NCBI GenBank assembly: GCA_036159995.1
Contig: JAYYEI010000043.1
Location: 1-51,571, forward strand
From: UBA8752 sp036159995
GTDB lineage: Bacteria; Bacteroidota; Bacteroidia; Flavobacteriales_D; Sanyastnellaceae
DNA length: 51,571 nucleotides
Direction: 5' to 3'
This document shows, piece after piece, positions 9,586 to 17,000 of this stretch; position 1 is the first letter of the stretch, and each line of letters begins with the position of its first letter. A program made the translations under genes and the position numbers. The notes under the pieces are model-generated. The model was not told the DNA's origin. It did no database searches and saw nothing but the letters and a program-made list of their open reading frames with translations.

Positions 9586-11682
9586 ATGATGTCCTGTTGG
9601 CCCTCCATCCGTCCCGCGTTCCTGCTCGTGCCGATGCTCGCGCTCGCCAGCGTCGTGCCCGCCCAGGACTGGGAATGCATCCAGGTCCTGAACGATGGTT
9701 CGGTCGACCTCGGTTGGGCGCCCGACACACAGGGTGCCGCTGCCTACAGCGTGGTGCCGCTCCTGCCGCCGCCGGACTACACGCCGCTTCCTGCTACGGA
9801 TTACGACCTCGCGACATACCCCACCGGGGTCAATTGGCCCCTGCTCACCACGACCCAGGAATTCTGCTTCACGATCTATGCGCTCGATGGAGGGGGCAGC
9901 ACCATGGCCGGTCCGTCGGACACGGTCTGCAGCATCTTCCTGGAGCTCGAGGCCGGGGTGGTGCCCGGAACGGTGGACCTCGCCTGGAACAGCCCTTTCC
10001 ATTTCAGCCCGCCACCCGGTTTCAGCGGGACCTACGCCGTGGAACAGCTCTTGCCCGACGGATCGTGGACGGTCATTGCCTCCGCACCGTGGCTCATTGG
10101 CAATTCAAACACGTCCTTTCCGGTGACGCAGTGCTCCGGTTTCGTGACCTACCGCGTCACCCTGACGGAGGACGGCCCGTTTGGCATCCCCGGCTGCGTG
10201 CACCGGTCCAACGAGGCCTCGGTCGCCGTGGCCGATGAGGTCGACCCAAGTCCGCCCCAGATTGTGGCCATTGACGTCGATTCGCTGAGCGGGCTCGCCG
10301 AGATCAGCTGGGAGCCCAGCCCAGAGCCGGATGTGGCAGGCTACATCGTCTACATCTGCTCGGGATCCATCGAGACGATCCTGACCACCATCGAGGACCC
10401 CACCCAGCTGAGTTGGACCAACCCGTTCAGCAACGTGGCCAACACCATCGAGTACTACAACGTAGCCGCCTTCGACAGTTGCTATGTCGGCGGGGTGCCC
10501 GACCCCGGGGCGGCCAACCCGGCCTGTGCTCCGTCGACCTATCTCGACGTGGATTGGACACAGTGCACGGACCGGGCGGACCTGCAGTGGTCGCCTGTGG
10601 TGCACTGGCCTGGTGGGGTGGACCGGTACGAGATCTGGATTAGTGAATTGACCCAGGACGGCGTGCAGAGTGGGCCGCAGTTGCTCGATGTGGTGCCGGG
10701 CACCTTGACCATCTACGAGCACGTGGGGGCCACCATCGGCAGCCTGTACCGGTACCGCGTGATCGCTCACGCCGCACAGGGCCCGTGGACGCAGTCGTCC
10801 AATGTGGCCGAGAACCTCTTCACGTACCCCGGAGGACCAGAGTGGATTCGCTGGAATGAGGTGAGCATCGTGACCGATTCGGTGGCCGTGCTGCGCGCCG
10901 AGGTCGACGCGTCATCAAGCGAGCCTCATGTGTATGAACTCTGGCGCAATGAGCCGTATGACGACGACTACGAATACGTCACGAGCCGCTGGTCGACAGG
11001 CGGTCCGATCCAGATGCTGGACAGCACCATCGAGGGAGGGTTGGGCCAATACAAATACTACCTCAAGGTGGTCAACGCGTGTGCCGATTCCGTGTTGGGG
11101 ACGTCCATTGCTGAGACGGTCTATTTGACGGGGACGGTGCTCGAGGACCGCCTCGCCAATGCCTTGTCCTGGACCCCCTTCGAAGGGTGGGACGTGCCGA
11201 GGGACCGGCAGGTGCTGATGCGCGGGATTCAATTCGGCGGAGCGCTTGACGAAATCGAGGATTTCGGGGCGTTCGACTTCTCCCACGACGACGAGCTGGA
11301 GGACCAGTATGACACACCCGGGGAGTTCTGCTACCGCGTTCGGGCCGAGCAGACGGACAGCGGGTGGGCCTCCATCTCCAACGAGGTTTGCTTGACCCTG
11401 CCGCCGGTGGTGTGGATCCCCAATGCCCTCGTGCACAATGGGTTCAACAACACGTGGAAGCCGTCGGTGGTCTTTGCGGACGTCACCGAATACCGTGTCG
11501 ATGTCTTCTCCCGGTGGGGCGACCTGATCTGGACCACGGATGACCCGGACGCAGCGTGGGACGGGACCAAGGACGGTGCGCTTTTGCCCGAGGCATTCTA
11601 CCCATACACCCTCCGCATCCAGGATGGCGCCGGTCGGGTGGTGGCCCGGATGGGCCATGTGCAGGTGGTGCGCAGACCGTGA
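9586..11682 (+). CDS. Secreted surface protein with type IX secretion type B (CHU_C) C-terminal domain
   Basis: A 698-residue protein from the ATG at 9586 (an adjacent second ATG at 9589 is equally possible). A signal peptide ends at about residue 27 (LALASVVPAQ). The body has fibronectin type III-like beta domains; AEISWEPSPEPDVAGYIVYI at about residues 236-255 is a clear one, and several more share Trp and Tyr-x-Val patterns. The last ~90 residues form the gliding-motility-associated C-terminal domain used as a type B sorting signal by the type IX system: WIPNALVHNGFNNTWKP, FSRWGDLIW, AWDGTKDG and FYPYTLRIQDGAGRV. In this copy the usual NGDG of the first motif is NGFN. The protein is expected on the cell surface or released; no catalytic domain is seen. 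Confidence 0.85.
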   Translation: MMSCWPSIRPAFLLVPMLALASVVPAQDWECIQVLNDGSVDLGWAPDTQGAAAYSVVPLLPPPDYTPLPATDYDLATYPTGVNWPLLTTTQEFCFTIYALDGGGSTMAGPSDTVCSIFLELEAGVVPGTVDLAWNSPFHFSPPPGFSGTYAVEQLLPDGSWTVIASAPWLIGNSNTSFPVTQCSGFVTYRVTLTEDGPFGIPGCVHRSNEASVAVADEVDPSPPQIVAIDVDSLSGLAEISWEPSPEPDVAGYIVYICSGSIETILTTIEDPTQLSWTNPFSNVANTIEYYNVAAFDSCYVGGVPDPGAANPACAPSTYLDVDWTQCTDRADLQWSPVVHWPGGVDRYEIWISELTQDGVQSGPQLLDVVPGTLTIYEHVGATIGSLYRYRVIAHAAQGPWTQSSNVAENLFTYPGGPEWIRWNEVSIVTDSVAVLRAEVDASSSEPHVYELWRNEPYDDDYEYVTSRWSTGGPIQMLDSTIEGGLGQYKYYLKVVNACADSVLGTSIAETVYLTGTVLEDRLANALSWTPFEGWDVPRDRQVLMRGIQFGGALDEIEDFGAFDFSHDDELEDQYDTPGEFCYRVRAEQTDSGWASISNEVCLTLPPVVWIPNALVHNGFNNTWKPSVVFADVTEYRVDVFSRWGDLIWTTDDPDAAWDGTKDGALLPEAFYPYTLRIQDGAGRVVARMGHVQVVRRP

Positions 11683-11704
11683 AAAACCGGTGCCCGAAAG
11701 GGGC

Positions 11705-11734
11705 TTGAACCCAGCGAGTTGTGGGCTACTTTTG
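11705..11734 (+). promoter_or_regulatory. Bacteroidota-type promoter of guaB
   Basis: TTG at 11705-11707, a 19-base spacer, then TACTTTTG at 11727-11734. This is an exact match to the Bacteroidota vegetative promoter form TTG-N19-TAnnTTTG. Transcription should start near 11740, about 28 bases before the guaB ATG. Confidence 0.75.
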
Positions 11735-11747
11735 CCGGAATATCCGG
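11735..11747 (+). promoter_or_regulatory. Short inverted repeat at the guaB transcript start
   Basis: CCGGA-ATA-TCCGG lies directly after the -7 box, across the expected transcript start. It could be an operator or be accidental; the arms are only five bases. Confidence 0.3.
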
Positions 11748-11767
11748 ACCGCACCCGATTCACCCCC

Positions 11768-13252
11768 ATGCCCGCCGACGCCCCCCATCTCAACCCCAAG
11801 TTCATCGGAGAAGGACTCACCTATGACGACGTCCTGCTCGTCCCGGCCTACAGTGAAGTGTTGCCCCGCGACACGGATCTTCGCAGCCGATTTTCCCGCA
11901 ACATCGTCCTGAATGTGCCGGTCGTCGCGGCCGCCATGGACACAGTGAGCGAGGCCAACATGGCCATCGCAATGGCCCGCCAAGGCGGCATTGCGGTCAT
12001 CCACAAGAACATGACCATCACGGCTCAGGCCGCGCAGGTCCGGAAGGTGAAGCGGAGCGAGAGCGGGATGATTCAAGATCCGATCACCCTGCCGGTCGAC
12101 GCGCTCGTCGGCGACGCCCACCACATCATGGCGGAGCACCGCATCGGAGGCATCCCCGTGGTGGACGACGGGGGCTTCCTCAAAGGCATCGTGACCAACC
12201 GCGATCTGCGGTTCGAGGACGACATGAAGCGCCCGATCGCCGAGGTCATGACCGCCGAGGGGCTCGTCACCACACCCAATGGGACGGACCTGAAGCGCGC
12301 CGAGGAAATCCTCCGCGACAAGAAGATCGAGAAGCTGCCTGTGGTCGACGCCAAGGGCAAGCTCGTGGGCCTGATCACCTACCGCGACATCATCAAGCTC
12401 GAGGAGTACCCCAACGCCTGCAAGGACCAATTCGGCCGCCTGCGCTGCGCCGCCGCCGTGGGCGTCACCGGGGACACCATGGAGCGCGTCGAGGCGCTGG
12501 TCAACGCCGGTGTGGACGCGCTCATCATCGACACGGCGCACGGCCACAGCCGTGGGGTCATCGAGATGCTGGGTCACGTCAAGAAGGCGTACCCGGACAC
12601 CGACATCGTCTGTGGCAACATCGCCACGGGCGAGGCCGCCAAGGCGCTGGTCGAGGCGGGTGCTGACGGCGTTAAGGTGGGCATCGGGCCAGGGTCCATC
12701 TGCACCACCCGCGTCATCGCCGGGGTGGGCGTCCCGCAGCTCGGTGCGGTCATGGCCGTCGCCGAGGCGCTGGCCGGCACCGATGTCCCGCTGATTGCCG
12801 ACGGTGGCATCCGCTACACGGGCGACATCGCCAAGGCGCTGGCCGGTGGTGGCCATTCGGTCATGGTCGGTAGCATGCTGGCCGGCACCGAGGAGAGCCC
12901 GGGCGAGACCATCATCTACGAGGGTCGCCGCTTCAAGAGCTACCGCGGAATGGGCAGCCTCGAGGCCATGCAGAAAGGCTCCAAGGACCGCTACTTCCAG
13001 GACGCCGAGGACGACCTCAAGAAGCTCGTTCCCGAGGGCATTTCCGGCCGGGTCCCCTACAAGGGCACGGTCCAGGAGGTCATGTACCAGGTGATTGGCG
13101 GCCTGCGGGCAGGCATGGGCTATGTGGGGGCCAAGGACATTCCCGCCCTGCATGGCGCCAAGTTTGTCCGCATCACTTCCGCCGGTGTCAAGGAGAGCCA
13201 CCCGCACGACGTGATGATCTCGCGCGAGGCTCCCAACTACAGCATCCGCTGA
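11768..13252 (+). CDS. guaB: Inosine-5'-monophosphate dehydrogenase
   Basis: A 494-residue cytoplasmic enzyme that oxidises IMP to XMP with NAD+, the committed step of GTP synthesis. The N-terminal GLTYDDVLLVPAYSEVLP and PVVAAAMDTVSE are typical. Two CBS domains are inserted at about residues 95-215 (AEHRIGGIPVVDDGG, KKIEKLPVVDAKGKLVG). The catalytic loop is GPGSICTTRV with Cys312, and the flap region includes YRGMGSLEAMQKGS. Length and all motifs are normal. The ATG at 11768 follows the consensus promoter by 33 bases. The gene converges with the exopolysaccharide operon, with only 13 bases between the two stop codons. Confidence 0.98.
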   Translation: MPADAPHLNPKFIGEGLTYDDVLLVPAYSEVLPRDTDLRSRFSRNIVLNVPVVAAAMDTVSEANMAIAMARQGGIAVIHKNMTITAQAAQVRKVKRSESGMIQDPITLPVDALVGDAHHIMAEHRIGGIPVVDDGGFLKGIVTNRDLRFEDDMKRPIAEVMTAEGLVTTPNGTDLKRAEEILRDKKIEKLPVVDAKGKLVGLITYRDIIKLEEYPNACKDQFGRLRCAAAVGVTGDTMERVEALVNAGVDALIIDTAHGHSRGVIEMLGHVKKAYPDTDIVCGNIATGEAAKALVEAGADGVKVGIGPGSICTTRVIAGVGVPQLGAVMAVAEALAGTDVPLIADGGIRYTGDIAKALAGGGHSVMVGSMLAGTEESPGETIIYEGRRFKSYRGMGSLEAMQKGSKDRYFQDAEDDLKKLVPEGISGRVPYKGTVQEVMYQVIGGLRAGMGYVGAKDIPALHGAKFVRITSAGVKESHPHDVMISREAPNYSIR

Positions 13253-13265
13253 TTGTCCGCGCCGG

Positions 13266-14012
13266 TCAACGGCCGGTGAACTGTCCCAATTTCCTGAGCG
13301 GCTTTCGGAGTCGGAGCAGGGCAGGAGGGCGTGCGCCGTTGAGGCGCCAGGCTTCGGCATCCTCGGCGTTGGCCTTGAGCCGATTGGCGAGCGAGGCATT
13401 GGACTGTCCCCCAGCCCGCATCTTGACGGTGACCCGCGGGAGGTAGGCGAGCTCCGCCCCGCGGAAGTGGAAGAAGCGGAGCATCAGTTCATAGTCCGCC
13501 GCGCTTCGCAGGCTGAGGTTGAACAGGCCATGCTGCTCATAGACTTCGCGCCGCACGAACAGGGTCGGGTGGGGCGGCATCCATCCCTTGCGGAAGTCGC
13601 CGGGCTGTCCTGACGTCCAGCGGCGCGTGACGGTCTCGCCATCTTGGGCATCCACGTAATCGAGGTCGGCGTAGATGCCGTCTGCATCGGTCGCCTCGAA
13701 AGCGCCGAGCACATCGGCGATGACCCGTTCATCCGCGTAGCGATCATCGGCATTGAGGATGCCGACGATGTCGCCCTTGGCCCTCGCCACGCCGCGGTTC
13801 ATCGCGTCGTAAAGACCGTCGTCGGGCCCGGTCGTGATCTCGGTAATGCGGTCTTGGAAGGGCTCAATCTGCTCGAGGGTGCCATCGTTGGAACCGCCGT
13901 CCACGATGTGGTAGTCGAGTCGGAAGTCGCCCTTCTGCCTGATTACGCTCTGCACCGCGTCGGCCACCGTGTCGGCGGCGTTGTAGGTCACGGTGACGAC
14001 GGAGACGGTCAT
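13266..14012 (-). CDS. Family 2 glycosyltransferase
   Basis: A 248-residue GT-A fold glycosyltransferase. It opens with VSVVTVTYNAADTVADAVQSV (nucleotide-binding strand), then DYHIVDGGSNDGT, and GILNADDRY provides the metal-binding acidic motif. The middle segment GLYDAMNRGVARAKGD is typical of this group of bacterial GT2 enzymes. No membrane segment is seen, so it probably works at the cytoplasmic face on a lipid-linked sugar. It is the last gene of the minus-strand exopolysaccharide operon, overlapping the preceding glycosyltransferase by four bases (ATGA). Donor and acceptor sugars cannot be told. Confidence 0.92.
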   Translation of the reverse strand: MTVSVVTVTYNAADTVADAVQSVIRQKGDFRLDYHIVDGGSNDGTLEQIEPFQDRITEITTGPDDGLYDAMNRGVARAKGDIVGILNADDRYADERVIADVLGAFEATDADGIYADLDYVDAQDGETVTRRWTSGQPGDFRKGWMPPHPTLFVRREVYEQHGLFNLSLRSAADYELMLRFFHFRGAELAYLPRVTVKMRAGGQSNASLANRLKANAEDAEAWRLNGARPPALLRLRKPLRKLGQFTGR

Positions 14013-15139
14013 GGCTCGAACAGGGCGCGTTGGTCTGTAAGATGGCCCTGAGTCAGCAGGCAGCGGTGGTGGGTGTCCTCCGAAGTCCTCAACAGGTCAT
14101 CCACGGGCATGGCGAGTAAGTCACCGGCGGCGTGGGTCCATCTCCCTAGGTCCAGAGGAAGGCAGCGTACGCTGGGCCCCGGATCGAGTGCAGACCAAGC
14201 AGTCTGGTCGCTCACCAAGGCGGGACGTCCGGTGGCCACGGCCTCGGCGACGGCGTGGCCGAAGTTCTCGTTGAAGCTGGGCACCAGCACGAGGTCGGCC
14301 CAGGCGAAATGGTCGCGTGTCTCCGTGGGGGGTACACCCCCGACGAGCTCCAGCTGAACGGCCGCGGCCTGCGCCTTGAGGCGCTCAGCTTCTTGGGCTT
14401 CTTCGATGGGGCCGACGATGCGGTACTGGACGGTCACGCCGTCCTGCACCAGCGATTCCGCGACCTCCAGCCCGAAGCGGTAGTTCTTGATGGGGTGGAT
14501 GCGCCCGACGCTCAGGATGCGCAGGGTTCCGGGTTCTCGGGTGAGGGGGGCGGGATTGAAGGGGACCGGTAGGTTGAGGGCCACATCCACCGTCGCGTCG
14601 GGGAACCACGCCCGAATTTCGTCGGCCTCTTGCTCCGTGCTGGCGTGCCACCGGATGTCGCGGTAGGCGCCGGTCAGTTTCTGCATCCACAGCCAAGCCC
14701 GCTTGCGCCATGGCTTGACGGAGAGGGCCCCGGCCCCGAGCATGCCCCTGGGTGCCAGCGTGGTGGGAACGTCCATGTCGCGGGCTACCCGCCAGGGAAG
14801 CCGGCTGAAAGGACCGCTGTAGAGGCTGTTCAGGTAGAGGCGGTCCGGCTGGACTTCTCGGAGGAGCGCAGACCAGCGGCTGGCCGTCCACTGTGCCCGG
14901 GGGAGGTAGAGGATGGAGGCCTTGTCGCGCGGTTGCCATTGGTCCATTTCTACCGGCAGCGGGTCCGCTGCACTGAGGTCGCGGTCGCCACACACGATGC
15001 GGAAGTCGAGGTCATCACCGAGGGCGGCCACGAGGTTGGCCACGCTCCGGATGGGGCCACCGGCCCGATAGGCGGGCAGGTACCAATCGATGGCGACGAG
15101 CACCACGGGGCGGGGGTCAGGAGAGGCCATGTCGATCAA
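14009..15139 (-). CDS. Family 4 (GT-B) glycosyltransferase
   Basis: A 376-residue GT-B glycosyltransferase. The N-terminal half has VLVAIDWYLPAYRAGGPIRS; the C-terminal half has ILSVGRIHPIKNY and LVPSFNENFGHAVAEAVATG, the E-x7-E type motif that holds the nucleotide sugar. Start may be 15139 or the ATG three codons later; either overlaps the end of the amidotransferase gene by 14-23 bases. With its neighbours it should build the repeat unit of a surface polysaccharide. The specific sugar is unknown. Confidence 0.9.
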   Translation of the reverse strand: MIDMASPDPRPVVLVAIDWYLPAYRAGGPIRSVANLVAALGDDLDFRIVCGDRDLSAADPLPVEMDQWQPRDKASILYLPRAQWTASRWSALLREVQPDRLYLNSLYSGPFSRLPWRVARDMDVPTTLAPRGMLGAGALSVKPWRKRAWLWMQKLTGAYRDIRWHASTEQEADEIRAWFPDATVDVALNLPVPFNPAPLTREPGTLRILSVGRIHPIKNYRFGLEVAESLVQDGVTVQYRIVGPIEEAQEAERLKAQAAAVQLELVGGVPPTETRDHFAWADLVLVPSFNENFGHAVAEAVATGRPALVSDQTAWSALDPGPSVRCLPLDLGRWTHAAGDLLAMPVDDLLRTSEDTHHRCLLTQGHLTDQRALFEP

Positions 15140-16994
15140 TCCATTGTCCCAGAGCGACCAAGGTCCATACGCGGGACCACGTGGTGCGTCCGCTGAGGAA
15201 TCCGTCCCACAGCGACTTCGCGGCGTCCGCGTGGAGCAGGTCGCGCTGGACGAGAGCGTCGAGCCCGGCCTGGCAGGTCGCTTCCAGCGGCCCGTTCATC
15301 CAGATTTCCCAGGGGAGGGTGAATCCCATCTTCGGACGGTCGATGATTTCCCGCGGGAGGCGGTCTCCGAGGGCGGCGGTCAACAGCGCTTTCGGGGTGT
15401 GCGGGAATTTGACCGGATCGCCGATGGCCAGCGCCGTCTCCACGAGCCGGTGGTCGAGGAAGGGCACACGCACCTCGAGGGCATGGGCCATCGACATCTG
15501 GTCGGTGTCCCGCAGGAGCACGTGCTGCATGTAGGTGTGCATTTCCGCCAGGCTGATGCGGCTCAGCACTGGCAGGTCGCGGGCCGGGACTTGGTCGAGT
15601 ACCTGCCGGCACCAGGTGGCGACGCTGTCGGGAGTGGGGGGCAATGGGGTCGCCTTTCGGATGTCCGGCTCCAACAGGACGCGCCGGCTGATGGGGTAGG
15701 TGGAGGTCGGGTCCAGCCGGTCGCCGGCGAGGAGGGTGGCGAATTTGTCTGCTGCCACACCGGGCCGAGCTGCGCGGTAGGCAGCACCAGCGAGCTTCCG
15801 GAGGCCGCGTGGCCAGGCCATGGCCCACCGTTTGTCGAGGAGGTCTTGGGTGCGCCGGAAGACGGGGTAGCCGGCAAACAGCTCATCTCCGCCCAGTCCA
15901 CTGAGCGCCACCGTCAAGCCGGCTTTTTTCGTCGCCTGGGAGACCACGTAGGTGTTGGGGCCATCGCCGCTTGGGTGGTCGGTCGCGGCCAGCGCATCGG
16001 GCACGGATTCGAGAAAGTCGTCCGCTGAGAGCCGGATTTCGTGGTGGTCCGTGTCGTACCGTCCCGCGATCATCCGGGCAAACCGGCTTTCGTCGAATTC
16101 GTCCTCGTGGAAAGCGACGTTGAAGGTGGCCACTTTCCGTTCGCCCACCTCCGACATGAGGGCCACCACGGAGCTCGAGTCGATGCCACCAGAGAGAAAG
16201 GCGCCGAAGGGCACGTCGGACCGCATCCGAAGTCTCACACTGTCCATGAGCAGGTCCCGGACCTCGGTGGCCGCGGGTCCACTCCTGTATGTCCACGGCT
16301 GTTCGTCTTGGACGGCGGCTGTCGCAGCGGCGGCCGGATTCCACCAGACCTCCGTCCGGACTTCGTTGTCATCGGCCCAGATGAGGTGGCCTGCGGGCAG
16401 CATCTCCACCCCCTCGATGAGGGTGTCCGGCCCATGAACCGTTTGGTAGCGCAGGTAATCGATGACGGCCCTCCGGTTCAGCTGGCGCTTCACTTGACCG
16501 GAGGCCAGCAGTGCCCGGATTTCGCTGGCCCACAGAAGTCGCTTATCGGACGTGCACAGGTAGAGCGGCTTGATGCCCATGCGGTCCCGGGCGAGCAGCA
16601 GCCGTTCCTCTTGGCAGTCCCACAGGGCCAACGCGAACATGCCGTTGAGCCGGTCCAATGCGGACACGCCCCATTCGCGCAGGGCGGCGAGGACGACCTC
16701 GGTATCGCCTGTCGTCATAAACGGGTAATCCAGTTCCTCTCTGAGTTCGGTATAGTTGTAGACTTCGCCGTTGAATGTCAAGACATACCGCCCGCACCAG
16801 CTGGTCATGGGCTGGTTGGCCGTGTCGGAGGTGTCGAGGATGCTTAGGCGCCGGTGGCCGAGGACGATGGAGCGGTCATCGGTCCAATGCCCTTCGGCAT
16901 CGGGTCCGCGGTGGGCTAGGGCGGCCGTCATTCGGTGCGTGGCGGCCCACGCCGCTCCGTCCGCATTGCCGTGGATGCCCGTGATGCCGCACAT
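15117..16994 (-). CDS. asnB: Asparagine synthase-like glutamine amidotransferase
   Basis: A 625-residue two-domain enzyme. Residue Cys2 after the initiator (MCGITGIHGN) is the glutaminase nucleophile, and RGPDAEGHW, GHRRLSIL and FNGEVYNY follow as in class II amidotransferases. The synthetase domain has the ATP-pyrophosphatase loop LSGGIDSSSVVAL near residue 265 and GLGGDELFAGYPVFRR. Free asparagine synthesis is one possibility, but the position directly after a Wzc-like kinase (6-base gap) and before two glycosyltransferases is that of amidotransferases in polysaccharide loci, such as those of the XrtA/PEP-CTERM system, where it probably amidates a sugar or uronic acid. The gene symbol reflects family, not proven reaction. 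Confidence 0.92.
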   Translation of the reverse strand: MCGITGIHGNADGAAWAATHRMTAALAHRGPDAEGHWTDDRSIVLGHRRLSILDTSDTANQPMTSWCGRYVLTFNGEVYNYTELREELDYPFMTTGDTEVVLAALREWGVSALDRLNGMFALALWDCQEERLLLARDRMGIKPLYLCTSDKRLLWASEIRALLASGQVKRQLNRRAVIDYLRYQTVHGPDTLIEGVEMLPAGHLIWADDNEVRTEVWWNPAAAATAAVQDEQPWTYRSGPAATEVRDLLMDSVRLRMRSDVPFGAFLSGGIDSSSVVALMSEVGERKVATFNVAFHEDEFDESRFARMIAGRYDTDHHEIRLSADDFLESVPDALAATDHPSGDGPNTYVVSQATKKAGLTVALSGLGGDELFAGYPVFRRTQDLLDKRWAMAWPRGLRKLAGAAYRAARPGVAADKFATLLAGDRLDPTSTYPISRRVLLEPDIRKATPLPPTPDSVATWCRQVLDQVPARDLPVLSRISLAEMHTYMQHVLLRDTDQMSMAHALEVRVPFLDHRLVETALAIGDPVKFPHTPKALLTAALGDRLPREIIDRPKMGFTLPWEIWMNGPLEATCQAGLDALVQRDLLHADAAKSLWDGFLSGRTTWSRVWTLVALGQWIDRHGLS

Positions 16995-17000
16995 GCCGGA

